This document shows positions 1-10,544 of a DNA stretch of 64,000 nt, piece by piece. A model generated the notes under the pieces. The model was given only the letters and a program-made list of their open reading frames with translations, was not told where the DNA came from and made no database searches. Numbering within the stretch: position 1 is the stretch's first letter; every line of letters begins with the position of its first letter. The position numbers and the translations under genes are program-made. This DNA is from Apoderus coryli (Eukaryota > Arthropoda > Insecta > Coleoptera > Attelabidae), in the NCBI GenBank assembly GCA_911728435.2, contig OU452204.1, positions 2,914,001-2,978,000 of the forward strand, written 5' to 3'.

Positions 1-130
1 AATTGTACACCAAATTAAGTGTAACTTTAATTTGTAATTTTACCTTAATATTGTATTTTTACACTAAATGTGGCGTAATTTTAAATTGTAATATTTCGAT
101 TAATATTGTAGTTGTACAGTCAAGGTGGAA
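1..130. repeat. AT-rich tandem repeat, about 55-bp period
   Basis: Two adjacent 55-bp units (1-55 and 56-110) both end in AATATTGTA and share a TACAC...GTAA...TTTGTAAT pattern. A third unit starts at 111 and decays after about 20 bases. No gene is seen before position 430. Confidence 0.55.
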
Positions 131-953
131 AAATGGTTGAATAAATATTACAGTTATATTTTACGTAAATTTACTATTCTGTTTTAACAGTGTGGTACCT
201 TCAAAATACCAGCAACATATATCTAATTATTCTACTAGTACTAATCTATTTATTTACGGAGACAAATCAAACTTGTATTGTTGTCTTATATTGTTATTGG
301 TTATCATGTTATAAAGACTTTGAAAACATGTTTAGTAAATGTGATTCTTTGGTTGAACTGTAAATATTTTCCCCTAAAATATTTACAAACATGAATAATA
401 TCCGGTATCTCAAAAATAGTAATGCTTATTATCCAGGGTGTTTCATAATATATGCGCAGGAATTTAGGATGTGAGAGGTCGTCCAAAATATGAAAAAAAG
501 TTTGTATTAACTTATCCTCTAGATGGTGTTGAAATTGAAGAAAAAATCCATTTTTTGCAAATATCTCCGGAGCCGTTTATTGTACAGAGAACAGCTTTTG
601 TAAGCATTTTCTACTCATAATAAGCTACGTGTTCTGCAAGTTTTTTTTTAAATTGATAATTGGTGAAGATTTTGAAGGGTTCTACGCCATTGGAAAAGGA
701 CGGTTTTAAGATACCCATTTGAACCACCAATGTTTTCTACACAAAAAAAAGTACTCTTGGTTATAAGCTCTAAAGTTGACCGTTTTCGAGGAAAATCAAC
801 TTATTGAAAAACAGGGTCAATTTTTTGAAATAAATTTAATTTTTTCTATTAATTAAAAATTTAAATTTATTTAAACGTTAGAACAAGTAACAAAATCAAA
901 CGATAACTTCATAATTGCAAAATTAAAAAAAAACAATAACAAATCATATACAG

Positions 954-2036
954 TTAAATTATTAAATGTTGGAAATGTCCGCCGTTAGCTTCAATGCACG
1001 CAGCAATAATTCTTCGACTCATCGACTGTCGAACACGCAGGAAAATTTCCGGAGTGTTCCGAATAATGTCACCAAATAATGCAACAATGCTCTCTCTTAC
1101 TTGGACAACATTTTCATCTGGAGTAGCGTAGACTATAGAGGTTTGAGATCGCCCCAAAAGAAAAAATCCATACAATTAAGTTCGGGAGATCGCGGGGGCC
1201 AAGGGTGAGGACCTCCTCGACCGATCCAACAGTCTTGGTATTTGTCGTCCAAGTAGTACGAGCAACCAAACCAATGTAATTTTATATAATTCTGGAATAC
1301 ATAAATAAATAAAGTACATGTTTTGTCTTATTTGAAGCGGTACATCTTCCAGCAGTTCCGGCAGTACTTCGTCTAGAAATTGTCGAAAATCTGCACCGTT
1401 TAATCTGTTCGGTAAAAAATGTGGGCCTAACAAATGATCACCGACGAAGCCAGCCCCAACATTCACAAAAACTCGTTGCTGATGATGGCCTTCTGCAATT
1501 TCATTTGGATTTTCTTCAGTTATTGTTAAAATTGAAAATACGATCTCTCAAGAAACATGCTTCATCGGTAAACAGAACTTTGACTCCAAACTGAGGATTT
1601 TGAGCTATTTTGTCTTGCATCCTCTACAAAAAGCCAATCTTAGGGGAATATCTTTTGGCAATAAGGCTTGTACTCTTTGGATATGGTAAGGATACAAAAG
1701 TTGTCTTTTCAGAATTTTCCAAACCGTCGAGTGAGGTTGGTTTAAGTTGTAAGCATTTTTCCTGGTACTTGTGGTCGGATTTTCTTCAACTTCGTTGAGG
1801 ACAGCCTCTTATAAGGGAATTGTAACTTTCATAGGCCGCCCATTATCAGCAGTATTATTTTTAAAACTTCCATTTTCCCATAGGCGTTGGTGAATGCGTT
1901 GAAACAAGTTATGGTGTGGTACTTCGGGATCAGGATGTATTTCTTGATACAACCGCCTTGCTTCTGCCGAATTACCGCTCACCATTCCGTAGAGGTAATG
2001 CATTTCGCACATTTCAGCGTTTGTGTCATTATTCAT
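954..2036 (-). pseudogene. Tc1/mariner-like transposase remnant
   Basis: Read on the minus strand, the protein starts at 2036 with a helix-turn-helix region of the DUF4817 type often found at the N terminus of such insect transposases (YGMVSGNSAEARRLYQEIHP, then a short HQRLWENGSF). Frame changes follow near 1800 and 1500. A first catalytic aspartate is recognisable in FTDEACF near 1580. The second (HDGAPPH-type) motif is replaced by unrelated AT-rich sequence near 1290. The C-terminal third resumes in another frame around 1175 and ends in EANGGHFQHL, which resembles the end of the intact transposase at 4489-5643. At least three frame breaks and a missing catalytic motif make it non-functional. 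Confidence 0.75.
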
Positions 2037-2475
2037 TTTTAATTTTGTAATACAAATTTACTTTTTTCAGCTACAAACTTTATGGTATTTTTTTATTTTT
2101 AATAAACACACTAATTGTTTTTTTGATAGGAGGTAACTTTTGTTTGAAAATTAAAAAAAAAAATATAACATTATTTTACACAAAGCTGAAATGTGCGAAA
2201 TGCGTTACTTTTTTTACGGTTTGGAGAATTTTGAAAAGACAACTTTTCTATCGTTTTTTAATTTTTTTTTAATTTTGCAATTATGAAGTGTAATTAGTAG
2301 AAAAAATTAAATTTATTTCAAAAAATTGACCATGTTTTTCAGCAAGTTGATTTTCCTCGAAAACGCTCAACTTTAGAGCTTATGACCAGGAGTACTTTTT
2401 TACCGTACTTTTTCCAGTGTCGTATAAATTGGAGAGAAAGAAACCCACTACCTCTTCAAAATCTTCACCAATTAT

Positions 2476-3125
2476 GATTTATATATTTATTCACCATTTT
2501 ATGTTACAAAACATGTAAGTATAGTACGTCAAAAAAAATAATCAATCAAAGTTACAGCAACAAAGAAAGGCTTACAAACAAATTAAAATAGTAACAAAAT
2601 AAAACAAACTAAAATCTAGAAAAATCTTAGAATGTCACCTCTGAAATAGTCCTCAAAGGCATAAAAAGCTTGAGATATCAAAAATGATTTAATACTTTTG
2701 TTGAACTGGACTTCACCAAGGTTTTTTATGTGCGACGGCAGCTTATTATAAAATTTAACACAATAATAGTTAGAACCTTTCCGAGTCCTCAATAGTCGCT
2801 GAAATTCAGGCAATATGTCATTTTGATTTCGCGTACTATAATTATGGTTATCGAATGTAGCCGAGACAGTTCCAGATGTACAAGGAAGGCAAAGTAAGTA
2901 GTCCATGTTCAACAAAATATTTTTTACAGCAGTCACGCCAACCGAGCCCCAACATTGTACGTAAACATCGCCTCTGTAACTTAAAGAGTTTCATAGCATG
3001 GGAACTATGTCCCCAGTTCAAAATACCATACGACATACGGGAAACAAAATAACCGTGATATATACCGTCAACAGACTGGCGATTGAAACAAGCACCCAAG
3101 CTCTCGAACATGACTCTCCCAGTTT
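2476..3125 (-). pseudogene. LINE (Jockey-like) reverse transcriptase C-terminal fragment
   Basis: Two overlapping minus-strand reading frames (3111-2848, then 2936-2616) join across one frameshift. They give the region downstream of the RT catalytic core: YFVSRMSYGILNWGHSSHAM, then LQRRCLRTMLGL, then FYNKLPSHIKNL. These are typical of the extreme C terminus of insect Jockey/RTE-like LINE ORF2. The fragment is 5'-truncated, as LINE insertions usually are, and lies inside the right inverted repeat of the surrounding mariner-like element, so it is the younger insertion. The 3' end is AT-rich at 2476-2500. The clade is not certain. Confidence 0.7.
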
Positions 3126-3494
3126 AATTTAAAACAAAACATAGCTTATTATGAGTAGAAAACGCTTACCAAAGCTGTTTTCTGTACGATAAACGGTTCC
3201 AGAGATATTCTCAAAAAACGGATTTTTTTTTTCAATTTCAACCCTGTATCTCGGAAATGGTGCATCATTTTAGAGGGTCAGGAATTTTTTTAAATATTTT
3301 TGGACGAGCTCTCACATCCTGTGCATATATTATGAAACACCATATATAGTAGATATTATTTTAAGTGCTTCATGATTTCTCAACTAAAAAATTGTATTTC
3401 AAAAGTGTGTATTTTTTTTGGACTTTCGCATGGGCCACGTGAGCCTTCTAGTTATTCAGACCACATGTACCATTTTCCAGTGTTGTCGCCACAG

Positions 3495-3650
3495 TTAAAA
3501 TAGTATATTGTGCATCGAACATGAAATGACATATATTTCCTACGAGTATGATTGTTTGCAGCATGAGCCGCAGGCCAGTGCTGCAAATCATACGAGTTGG
3601 AAATGGTCAGTTCATGTGAGTTTCGCACAATACTTTTTCTACGACTGTTT
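3495..3650. repeat. Imperfect foldback palindrome
   Basis: TATGATTGTTTGCAGCA (3547-3563) faces TGCTGCAAATCATA (3578-3591). The pairing continues outward imperfectly through ATTTCC/GGAAAT and ATATTGTGC/GCACAATA. The loop is about 14 bases around 3570. The right half recurs at 17309. Confidence 0.6.
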
Positions 3651-4040
3651 TAATGCTTTTGAATAAACTAAAACATCATAATTTTTAAGGAAATATTTGT
3701 TTTTCGAAACTTATCTATACTCGCCTGTTGGCGTAAGCCTAAGTACGATGCGTTAAACGTATCAAATTGACTCGGTAGTGTTAACTTATATTCACTATTA
3801 TATTCACTATTACTATCACTGTTTTTCATTATATAAATAGCTTTAAAACTTTCAAAATTAGCGAAATAATTTAAACTGTCAATTTAGTTTAATTGTATTG
3901 TCGGCGCTGCTATGGTGATTTTTCATAACCGATGCCTCATTTGTCATTACCAGGAAGTTTACCCGTGCAATTTTAAATATTTATTTAAATGAAAAACAGC
4001 ACTACAATGTACTACATTTTTAAATTATGATTGAACATAA
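3586..4040 (+). repeat. Interspersed repeat, copy 1
   Basis: This stretch starts CATACGAGTTGGAAATGGTC and matches 17309-17680 closely along most of its length, including TTTTCGAAACTTA, the GTTGGCGTAAGCCTAA segment and TTTTTCATAACCGATGC. It has no coding potential. It ends where the DD41D element inserts. A short inverted piece of it (TCTACGACTGT) recurs at 6035-6062 beyond that element. Confidence 0.7.
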
Positions 4041-4044
4041 TATA

Positions 4045-4388
4045 CAGGGTGGTCCAACGAAAAGTTTGCACCTAGCTTTTCTCTTTTTTTTGTAGTCGAA
4101 TGCGAAAATGCTCGGACACGTCGATTTTGCTTTTGAGGGGGACACATTTTAAACATATTTTTCGATCTGCGCCTTTAACCCCCTAGCGGGGGTGAGTAAC
4201 AACCCTAAAATTTTAAATGGAAAGAGGGGTCTAATGACATATCATTTGAAAGGACACAAAATTGTCTTTCTAATGATACCCTATTTGTCGAATTTTACTA
4301 AAACAGTTAATACGAAAACGACTTTAAAGACATTAAGCCGATAATTTTGGTATTAATGAGAAATACAAATAAGTTTTACTTATTGCGA
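4045..4388 (+). repeat. Left terminal inverted repeat of the DD41D element
   Basis: It is the reverse complement of 5680-6023 and ends near AAATAAGTTTTACTTATT. It includes a short C/G run (CCCCCTAGCGGGGG, 4179-4193 region) capable of local pairing. Confidence 0.9.
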
Positions 4389-4488
4389 GTGAAAACACCT
4401 GCAATCGTTAGTACATTCCAATGTTTGTTAGTTTTAACATTGCTTTGTAAAAAAAGTAAACAAGCTGTTAAATTGATTTATTAAAACG

Positions 4489-5643
4489 TTACATTAACAA
4501 ATGTTGAAAATGTGACCCATTTGATTCCATACAATAATACAGATTTTGTTCAAATCTATTTCTAACATTTTGTAGCATATCAGGTGTTATGTTTCTGCAC
4601 TCTTCTGTAATGCGTTGGCGAAGATCTTCTATGGACTCGGGCTTCGTGGCAAAACATTTATTTTTTAAGTGCCCCCAAAGAAAAAAGTCTAAAGGCGATA
4701 AATCCGGTGACCTGGCAGGCCATTCAATTGGGCCCCTCCTTCCAATCCACCGTCCAGGGAACCGGTCATCTAAGAACTGTCTTACAGGAGCCACATAGTG
4801 CGGAGGTGCTCCATCTTGCTGGAAATAAAGCCGATCAGCAGTATGATTTTGGTCATCTTCTATTATTTGTGTTATTAAAGGATCAATTGTGTCTTCAAGC
4901 ATGTTTAGGTACACTTCACCAGTTAAATTTCCAGGAATAAAAAGTGGTCCTATAATATGATTTCCTAATATGCCACACCAGACGTTTATTTTTTGAGGAT
5001 ACTGGGTATGAACCTCACGGAATAAATGTGGGTTACTGTCATCCCAGTAACGGCAATTGTGCCTATTTACAGCTCCATTCAAATAAAATGTGCATTCGTC
5101 GGAAAAACAAATGTTAAATAATAATTGCGGATCTTCAATTAAACGCTGGCTCATTGCTTCACAAAATTGCAGCCTTCTATCAGGATCATCCTCATTTAGT
5201 TCCTGTACTAATTTGATTTTGTACGGATGAAATTTGTACGCTTTTAAAATTCGTATTATGGACGAACGGGAGACACCTGAGGCTTCAGCTAGTTGACGGG
5301 TACTTTGACTATGATCCATTTCAACATGCCCTAAAACAGCGACTTCCACAGCTTCATTTCTGATCGGTTTCTGCGGCTGGTGTTTTACATTACAGACAGA
5401 TCCGGTATCTACAAACTTTTTAACTAACTTGCCAACGTACACATCATTCACATTTTTATCGGGATGTCTCTCATTAAATAAGCGAGCCGTAAGTCTAGCA
5501 CTACTATTATTTTGAAAATAAAGTTTAACAATTTCAACTCGTTCTAGAATGGAATAAATCATTTTGTACGGTAAAAGTACGATTAGTGAGGAATTTAGTT
5601 CTGATAAATAAGATAGTGTTTTTGAAATCCCGTTTTTCTTCAA
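4489..5643 (-). CDS. DD41D transposase (IS630/Tc1/mariner superfamily)
   Basis: This is a 384-residue open frame with no stop or frameshift. The N-terminal part (about 28-140) holds two helix-turn-helix regions that would bind the inverted repeats; IYSILERVEIVKLYF and ARLTARLFNERHP mark the first. The catalytic RNase-H-like domain follows. The three acidic residues are D182 (SDECTF), D277 (QQDGAPPH) and D319 (SPDLSPLDFFLWG). Counting gives 94 residues between the first two and 41 between the last two, hence DD41D. Met28 (codon near 5562) precedes the conserved start of the domain and may be the real start; residues 1-27 look unconserved. The protein would cut and paste the element at TA. The ending SNGSHFQHLL matches the decayed relative at 954-2036. 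Confidence 0.92.
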   Translation of the reverse strand: MKKNGISKTLSYLSELNSSLIVLLPYKMIYSILERVEIVKLYFQNNSSARLTARLFNERHPDKNVNDVYVGKLVKKFVDTGSVCNVKHQPQKPIRNEAVEVAVLGHVEMDHSQSTRQLAEASGVSRSSIIRILKAYKFHPYKIKLVQELNEDDPDRRLQFCEAMSQRLIEDPQLLFNICFSDECTFYLNGAVNRHNCRYWDDSNPHLFREVHTQYPQKINVWCGILGNHIIGPLFIPGNLTGEVYLNMLEDTIDPLITQIIEDDQNHTADRLYFQQDGAPPHYVAPVRQFLDDRFPGRWIGRRGPIEWPARSPDLSPLDFFLWGHLKNKCFATKPESIEDLRQRITEECRNITPDMLQNVRNRFEQNLYYCMESNGSHFQHLLM

Positions 5644-5679
5644 AGTAAATCATTTAGAAATGATTGTAGTTGTTTTCAG

Positions 5680-6023
5680 TCGTAATAATTAAAACTTATT
5701 TGTATTTCTCATTAATACCAAAATTATCGGCTTAATGTCTTTAAAGTCGTTTTCGTATTAACTGTTTTAGTAAAATTCGACAAATAGGGTATCATTAGAA
5801 AGACAATTTTGTGTCCTTTCAAATGATATGTCATTAGACCCCTCTTTCCATTTAAAATTTTAGGGTTGTTACTCACCCCCGCTAGGGGGTTAAAGGCGCA
5901 GATCGAAAAATATGTTTAAAATGTGTCCCCCTCAAAAGCAAAATCGACGTGTCCGAGCATTTTCGCATTCGACTACAAAAAAAAGAGAAAAGCTAGGTGC
6001 AAACTTTTCGTTGGACCACCCTG
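5680..6023 (-). repeat. Right terminal inverted repeat of the DD41D element
   Basis: It mirrors 4045-4388 with very few visible differences and ends GGTCCACC-type sequence followed by CTG and the TA target base pair. Confidence 0.9.
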
Positions 6024-6025
6024 TA

Positions 6026-8030
6026 TAATAAAGGCATTTAAAGACAGTCGTAGAAAAAGAGTCTATTGTATTTTCTCAAATTTATCATAGCCTTTTATAT
6101 TAATTTTGCTTATCAAACTTCTCTACATGAATTAATCTGTCATGTAGGTATTGTACGCGACTGAGAATCTTATTCTAGTAAGCAAGCCATTAAGTCATAA
6201 TAAGCCAAATTATTATTTAAACTTCCGTGAGTTCTGTTTTTACTTATAATTTCCTGGTTATAAACTTTTAAATGACACTAAGTGTCAAACTTAATAATAA
6301 AAAAGAATATTCTTAAAAGGCGAAACTAACTTATTATTCATGTGCAATATCGTATATTATATTATAGGTTTTACCTCAATATCTGGCAAATCCACACTAA
6401 TTTTCGCCATATTCTACACACACAATTAACCATTTATCAAATAAAACTGGCCTGAATACACTAGTTCATAATAACATAATATTGGTTAACCTTCGATTAG
6501 AATATTACCCGTTTATTTTATTTGTTTAATAAAACTTTTTGTTAGATAATATTTGATTAGGCTGTAACATTAATACAGATTTATGTTATCTGTGTATAAA
6601 ATGTAGATTAGTTACACGAATGATATTTTGTACGTATAGTCTAAGAGCTGTTTACAACAGTGCATCTTCATCAAATCCTGTAATTAAATAGCTACTAGTG
6701 GTTGCGTGTTGGCAAATAATGACCTCGTTTATAAGGTCTTTGGTCGGAATGGTTAAAAATGTAAACTAATACTTATAACAGCATGGTCTAGCTATACCTA
6801 TTTAAATTGCGAAACATATCAAATTATTAAAAACAGGGTGTGCAAATACAATAAAATACAAATATTTTCTATTGCTCGTATTTCGATTCACTACCTTAGG
6901 AATCTCTAGAACAGCTGTCCACGTGAAAATCCCTAAGCTCCTAATCTGAAGCTAGTTATAAGTTCCAATCCAAAGTGATTTTGCACTTAACTAGGATGTA
7001 CAAAATTGTTTTTTTTCCATCCCGCACATAGTCCTTCTCCTTTAAAATCCAACCCAACTGTGGCGACAGACTGAAAAAAATATTGTACGTAAAACCAATG
7101 AATGGTTGTCATCAATATTTTGAACATTAATATTATCAATTGGTCACTGTTACAATGAATTTTGATCATAAATTAATAATTTCATACATAGAAACAATGT
7201 ACGATGAAACATTAATCAATAAATGCAAGACATCGAAAATTTATGTTTTTTTTTTCATCAATATGTCACTATTTATTGCTTCAATGTTTTAAATTTATTA
7301 ATTTATGCTCTTCGCCTTTAACACAATAATTTGTAAATCATACACCTATGAACAGCGAACATAAAAACTAATAAACGATCATCGTTGATTCAATGGATGC
7401 TAAGCATTAATTTTACGAACCTAACCATTCAATTCTGAATAACGCGCGCAAATCAATGCACCAGGACCATAGACTGAATACTCAAAACATTCACATTATG
7501 ACATTCTCATAGACTTTTTGTTTACGCGTCCTTTTTATTTTGTTTAGTTAAATGTATACAGTTGAAAAGTGAAGTGTGTTCCTAAATCTATTTTTAAAAT
7601 TTGTTCCCAAATAATACAACAAATGTAGAAATATAAGGTACGTAGTAATCCTTTTATATAAGTACCATTTAGTAAAGTACAAAACTAAAGTCAGTTTAAA
7701 ACGAAAAAAAACACAGTGCGGTATTCCTTTGTAATGTTGAACACCCGCCGATACGAGGGGAGAAATTTTATGGGCTCTTCATGGATATTTAGTGCTATCC
7801 GCTAAGATATGTTCCAAAGGTGCCAGTGGAAAGATAAGCCATTTAAAGTACACAATAACAGACTCTCAAGAATCTTTTTTATTTTGTGCTAAAACAGTTC
7901 AAGAAATAGAAGAACATATAATAAACCTTAAAGGAAGAAAATCTGCAATTCAACCTTACTTATGGGTTCTATAAGTCAATTCTAAAGGCGCACACTGTTT
8001 ACTTAAAAACCTGTTATTTTGATTAATAAT
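6026..8030. other. Non-coding AT-rich stretch
   Basis: No protein domain, RNA gene or complete element is recognised. Around 7190-7215 (ATGTACGATGAAACATTAAT) it resembles, inverted, the unit of the minisatellite at 9400-9720, so it may be an outlying decayed copy. One weak open frame near 7792 is listed separately. Confidence 0.5.
7792..7974 (+). pseudogene. Unrecognised short coding relic
   Basis: This is a 60-codon open frame. The segment from KISHLKYTITDSQESFLFCA to IEEHIINLKGRKSAIQPYL has ordinary protein composition rather than the low-complexity look of chance frames here. It has no start context, no neighbouring exon that I can see and no motif I can assign. It could be a fragment of a transposon-associated or expanded insect family. 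It is equally possible that it is a chance frame. Confidence 0.25.
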
Positions 8031-8039
8031 AATAATATA

Positions 8040-9070
8040 ATAAATTACTTTATTGAGAACTTAGAAAAGTTACACAAAAGGCGAAGTCGATGCACAGCCT
8101 CCTAGCTTAACATATTAGCAATACTAAAGATAACTGCATAATAATAACAACAACAAAAACCCTGATACATAAAAAAGGCAATGATTCCTGGATGCCCTGC
8201 GGCACTACGCAATGTCCTGAGCCCAGACACTGCCGTTCCCAAAATGACAACCTGACTTCTATCATTCACATATGTTCCGAGTAGAGACACAGCAGACTCC
8301 CCAAAGGCCAGGTAACCCACAATGGCCAGCAACAAACCATGACCAATGCGGTCAAATGCCCCTTGCGGAGTCCAACAGCAGCATTGCCGTCAATCGACCC
8401 TGATCTACTGCCCTCAATGCATCATCCAGTATTTTAAGTCATGTCGTGGAGCAACTGTGACCCTGACGGAACACAGACTGGACCTCCGACAACAACCCAT
8501 GCCCATCAACATATGTTTTCATTTGATTGCAGATCACTCTCTCAATAACCTTGGAGATCGCTGGGAGTATATTAATCGGTCTATAAGATCCTTGAACGTT
8601 GATGGAGTTTTAGTTTTGGGATTGGAATGACATTGGCTTCTTTCCAACATGTTGGGAAGTTCCTCGTTTCTATATAGTAATTAACTAGATGATGTATAAA
8701 GGGCATTATAAACGGACAACTACTGCTACTAGCATATCAATAGTGATCATGTCACTGCCTACAGCATTTGACTTAATCCCAAGCAATGCATCAAGTATCT
8801 CCCCATGATCCACCATTGTAAATTCAAAGTTAATATCAGGCCTAATTTTATTACCTAAGTAAAAAGTGATCGTTCCTGGGTCCGGATTGTTGGTAGAAGT
8901 GGCAACAAAAAAATCATTAATATTATCAACATCATGAATAAAAGACGGTATTGTGATATTTTCCCTTGCATAAATGTTTAGATCTCGTAATAATTTCTAA
9001 TTTTGTTTAGAAGAATTTCCGCAGACTTTAGTTTCCAAATATAGTTTTTTCTCTCTTTTCACCTCAGACG
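8040..9070 (-). pseudogene. Jockey-like LINE reverse transcriptase fragment, frameshifted
   Basis: Read on the minus strand from about 9060, the frames give the N-terminal fingers region (IKSNAVGSDMITIDML), then INILPAISKVIERVICNQM, FRQGHSCSTT, and AVDQGRLTAMLLLDS near the first catalytic motif. SAVSLLGTYVNDRSQVV follows. Known: this order is the RT palm of insect Jockey-like LINEs. Stops and frame changes occur around 8650, 8440 and 8370, and the YADD region is missing. The 3' end is a short TAATAATAA-rich tail at 8023-8045 with a TTTATTG motif, as in other LINE tails here. No intact protein can be made. Confidence 0.75.
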
Positions 9071-9399
9071 ACAGACGAATCTGACATGTTTAGCATTTAA
9101 TATTAACTAAATTAAAAATAAAGCCTTTAGATTTCGAGTGTCGTACAAATATGATTTAATTTATTTACAAAGCAGGTGCATCAAATCAATGGACGTACAG
9201 CAAGATAATTTTGAGTCTTATTTAGGCTTTTAAATTCTCTAACCATTGGTACTAGTATATTTGAACCATACTGCACTTTGCAGTACACATAATACATATG
9301 TACCTATATGCTCGCGATTATTGATTGAATACAATAATCTCAATCTTTCGTAAAAATAATTTCCGGCGAACACAATTACGTAAAACAATTATTATAACC

Positions 9400-9720
9400 C
9401 AATGTAATAATCAGCTAACATTGGTTTAACGTACAAAAGGCATAGATTCATGTTTCTCGTTCGTAACATTAATAACCTTCAGACATCGGTTTAATGTACA
9501 AAAGTCATAGATTAATGTTCATCGTTCGTAACATTAATAACGGTTTTACGTATTGGAGACATAAACTAATCTTCATCGTTCGTAACATCAACAACCTGGT
9601 AACATCGTTTTAACGTACAGGAGTTATAAATTAATGTCCATCATTCGTAAGATCAATAACCGGCGAGCATAAATTTATGTTCTTTATTTATTAATTCAAC
9701 GTACAGAATTCGCTACCGAA
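9400..9720. repeat. Diverged minisatellite, about 62-bp unit
   Basis: Four units begin around 9405, 9479, 9543 and 9598. They share TTTAACGTACA, CATAGATTAATGTTCATCG and TTCGTAACATTAATAAC, with substitutions and a shortened third unit. A decayed fifth unit runs to about 9720. No gene is seen between 9070 and 9400 or from 9720 to 9860. Confidence 0.7.
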
Positions 9721-10091
9721 TTTATGTACGAACGTTCATTATATTAATGTCACCCATCATCGGCTCAAATTTAATGTTGACGTTCATTGATTTGAAGCAC
9801 TTTTTTATTAATATTACGTACCTTTTCGGTTCAGTGCATGCTTGCTAAAAACATTTACCAGTAAATATGCTCACCAGCATTCGGATGCAATGCATAGGAA
9901 TCGAAAGATCTGCCTTCACGATGCATTCCGCATTTCCTCTTTCCCTTTTCAGCTATTCGGACATATTTGAGTCGCTCGAAGCAAGCCACATAACGAACTC
10001 AGTCCTCTTAAATCTGATCAGGAGCTCAGTATCTTCGTCATTCACTATCCATCATGATTTGCCAGTCATGGATTTTCCACCATACCCAGTT

Positions 10092-10190
10092 TTAATAATA
10101 ATAATAATAAATCGTACTTTATTGGTACAAAATCCCAAAAGGCCATTGACCGAAGTCCTTCAGCCTATCCAATTTTAAATTAGATCCACA
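10092..10190 (-). repeat. Short LINE 3'-end fragment
   Basis: An (AAT)n run at 10097-10113 followed by CGTACTTTATTGGTACAAA resembles the end of the LINE relic at 8023-8060 (TAATAATAATATAATAAAT, then TACTTTATTGAGA). The flanking open frame at 9867 has no recognisable domain. Confidence 0.4.
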
Positions 10191-10544
10191 ATCGCTTACA
10201 GCTTTTAATGCTAGTCAAATGCATATTTTTTAAGGAAATATGACAAATAACAGATTTTACCAGAGATATGACTCATGAACATCCATATAATATCGAAACC
10301 ATTATTCTGGATAAATCCTGCGTCATATGTACTACATTATCGAACTTTTCGCAGATTATCCTGTCAGTTTCTTCAGAGCAACTTTGCGTAAACGCGGGTA
10401 AAATGAAATTTGATTGGTTTTTGATCATTTCTATTTACTGTCTGATTGTACGTTGAATTTGGAATTTTCGATATTATAATCAGTCGAGTTTTCTATCTGG
10501 TTCTCCAATATATTCTTTCCAATATGAGCATATACAGGGTGTTT

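Larger units (their letters stand above)
434..3343 (-). mobile_element. Degenerate Tc1/mariner-like element with long terminal inverted repeats
   Basis: The left end begins CAGGGTGTTTCATAATATAT. Its inverted partner ends at about 3343, with the last bases decayed. The inverted repeats are hundreds of bases long: 434-870 pairs with 2285-2475 and 3126-3343. The right arm is split by a LINE fragment (2476-3125). Broken transposase on the minus strand lies between the arms. Known: the CAGGG termini and long inverted repeats fit the IS630/Tc1/mariner superfamily. Inferred: the copy is dead. Confidence 0.8.
4045..6023 (-). mobile_element. Complete DD41D Tc1/mariner-type transposon
   Basis: CAGGGTGGTCCAACG at 4045 is mirrored by its reverse complement ending at 6023, and TA lies on both sides (4043-4044 and 6024-6025), the expected target duplication. 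The inverted repeats run 4045-4388 and 5680-6023, about 344 bp each and nearly identical by eye. One uninterrupted transposase lies between them on the minus strand. The total of 1979 bp and the intact ends and gene suggest a young, possibly still mobile copy. Confidence 0.93.

Noticed and set aside
4589..4940. Plus-strand frames inside the DD41D transposase
   Set aside because: They are antisense shadows of the minus-strand transposase with no domain of their own.
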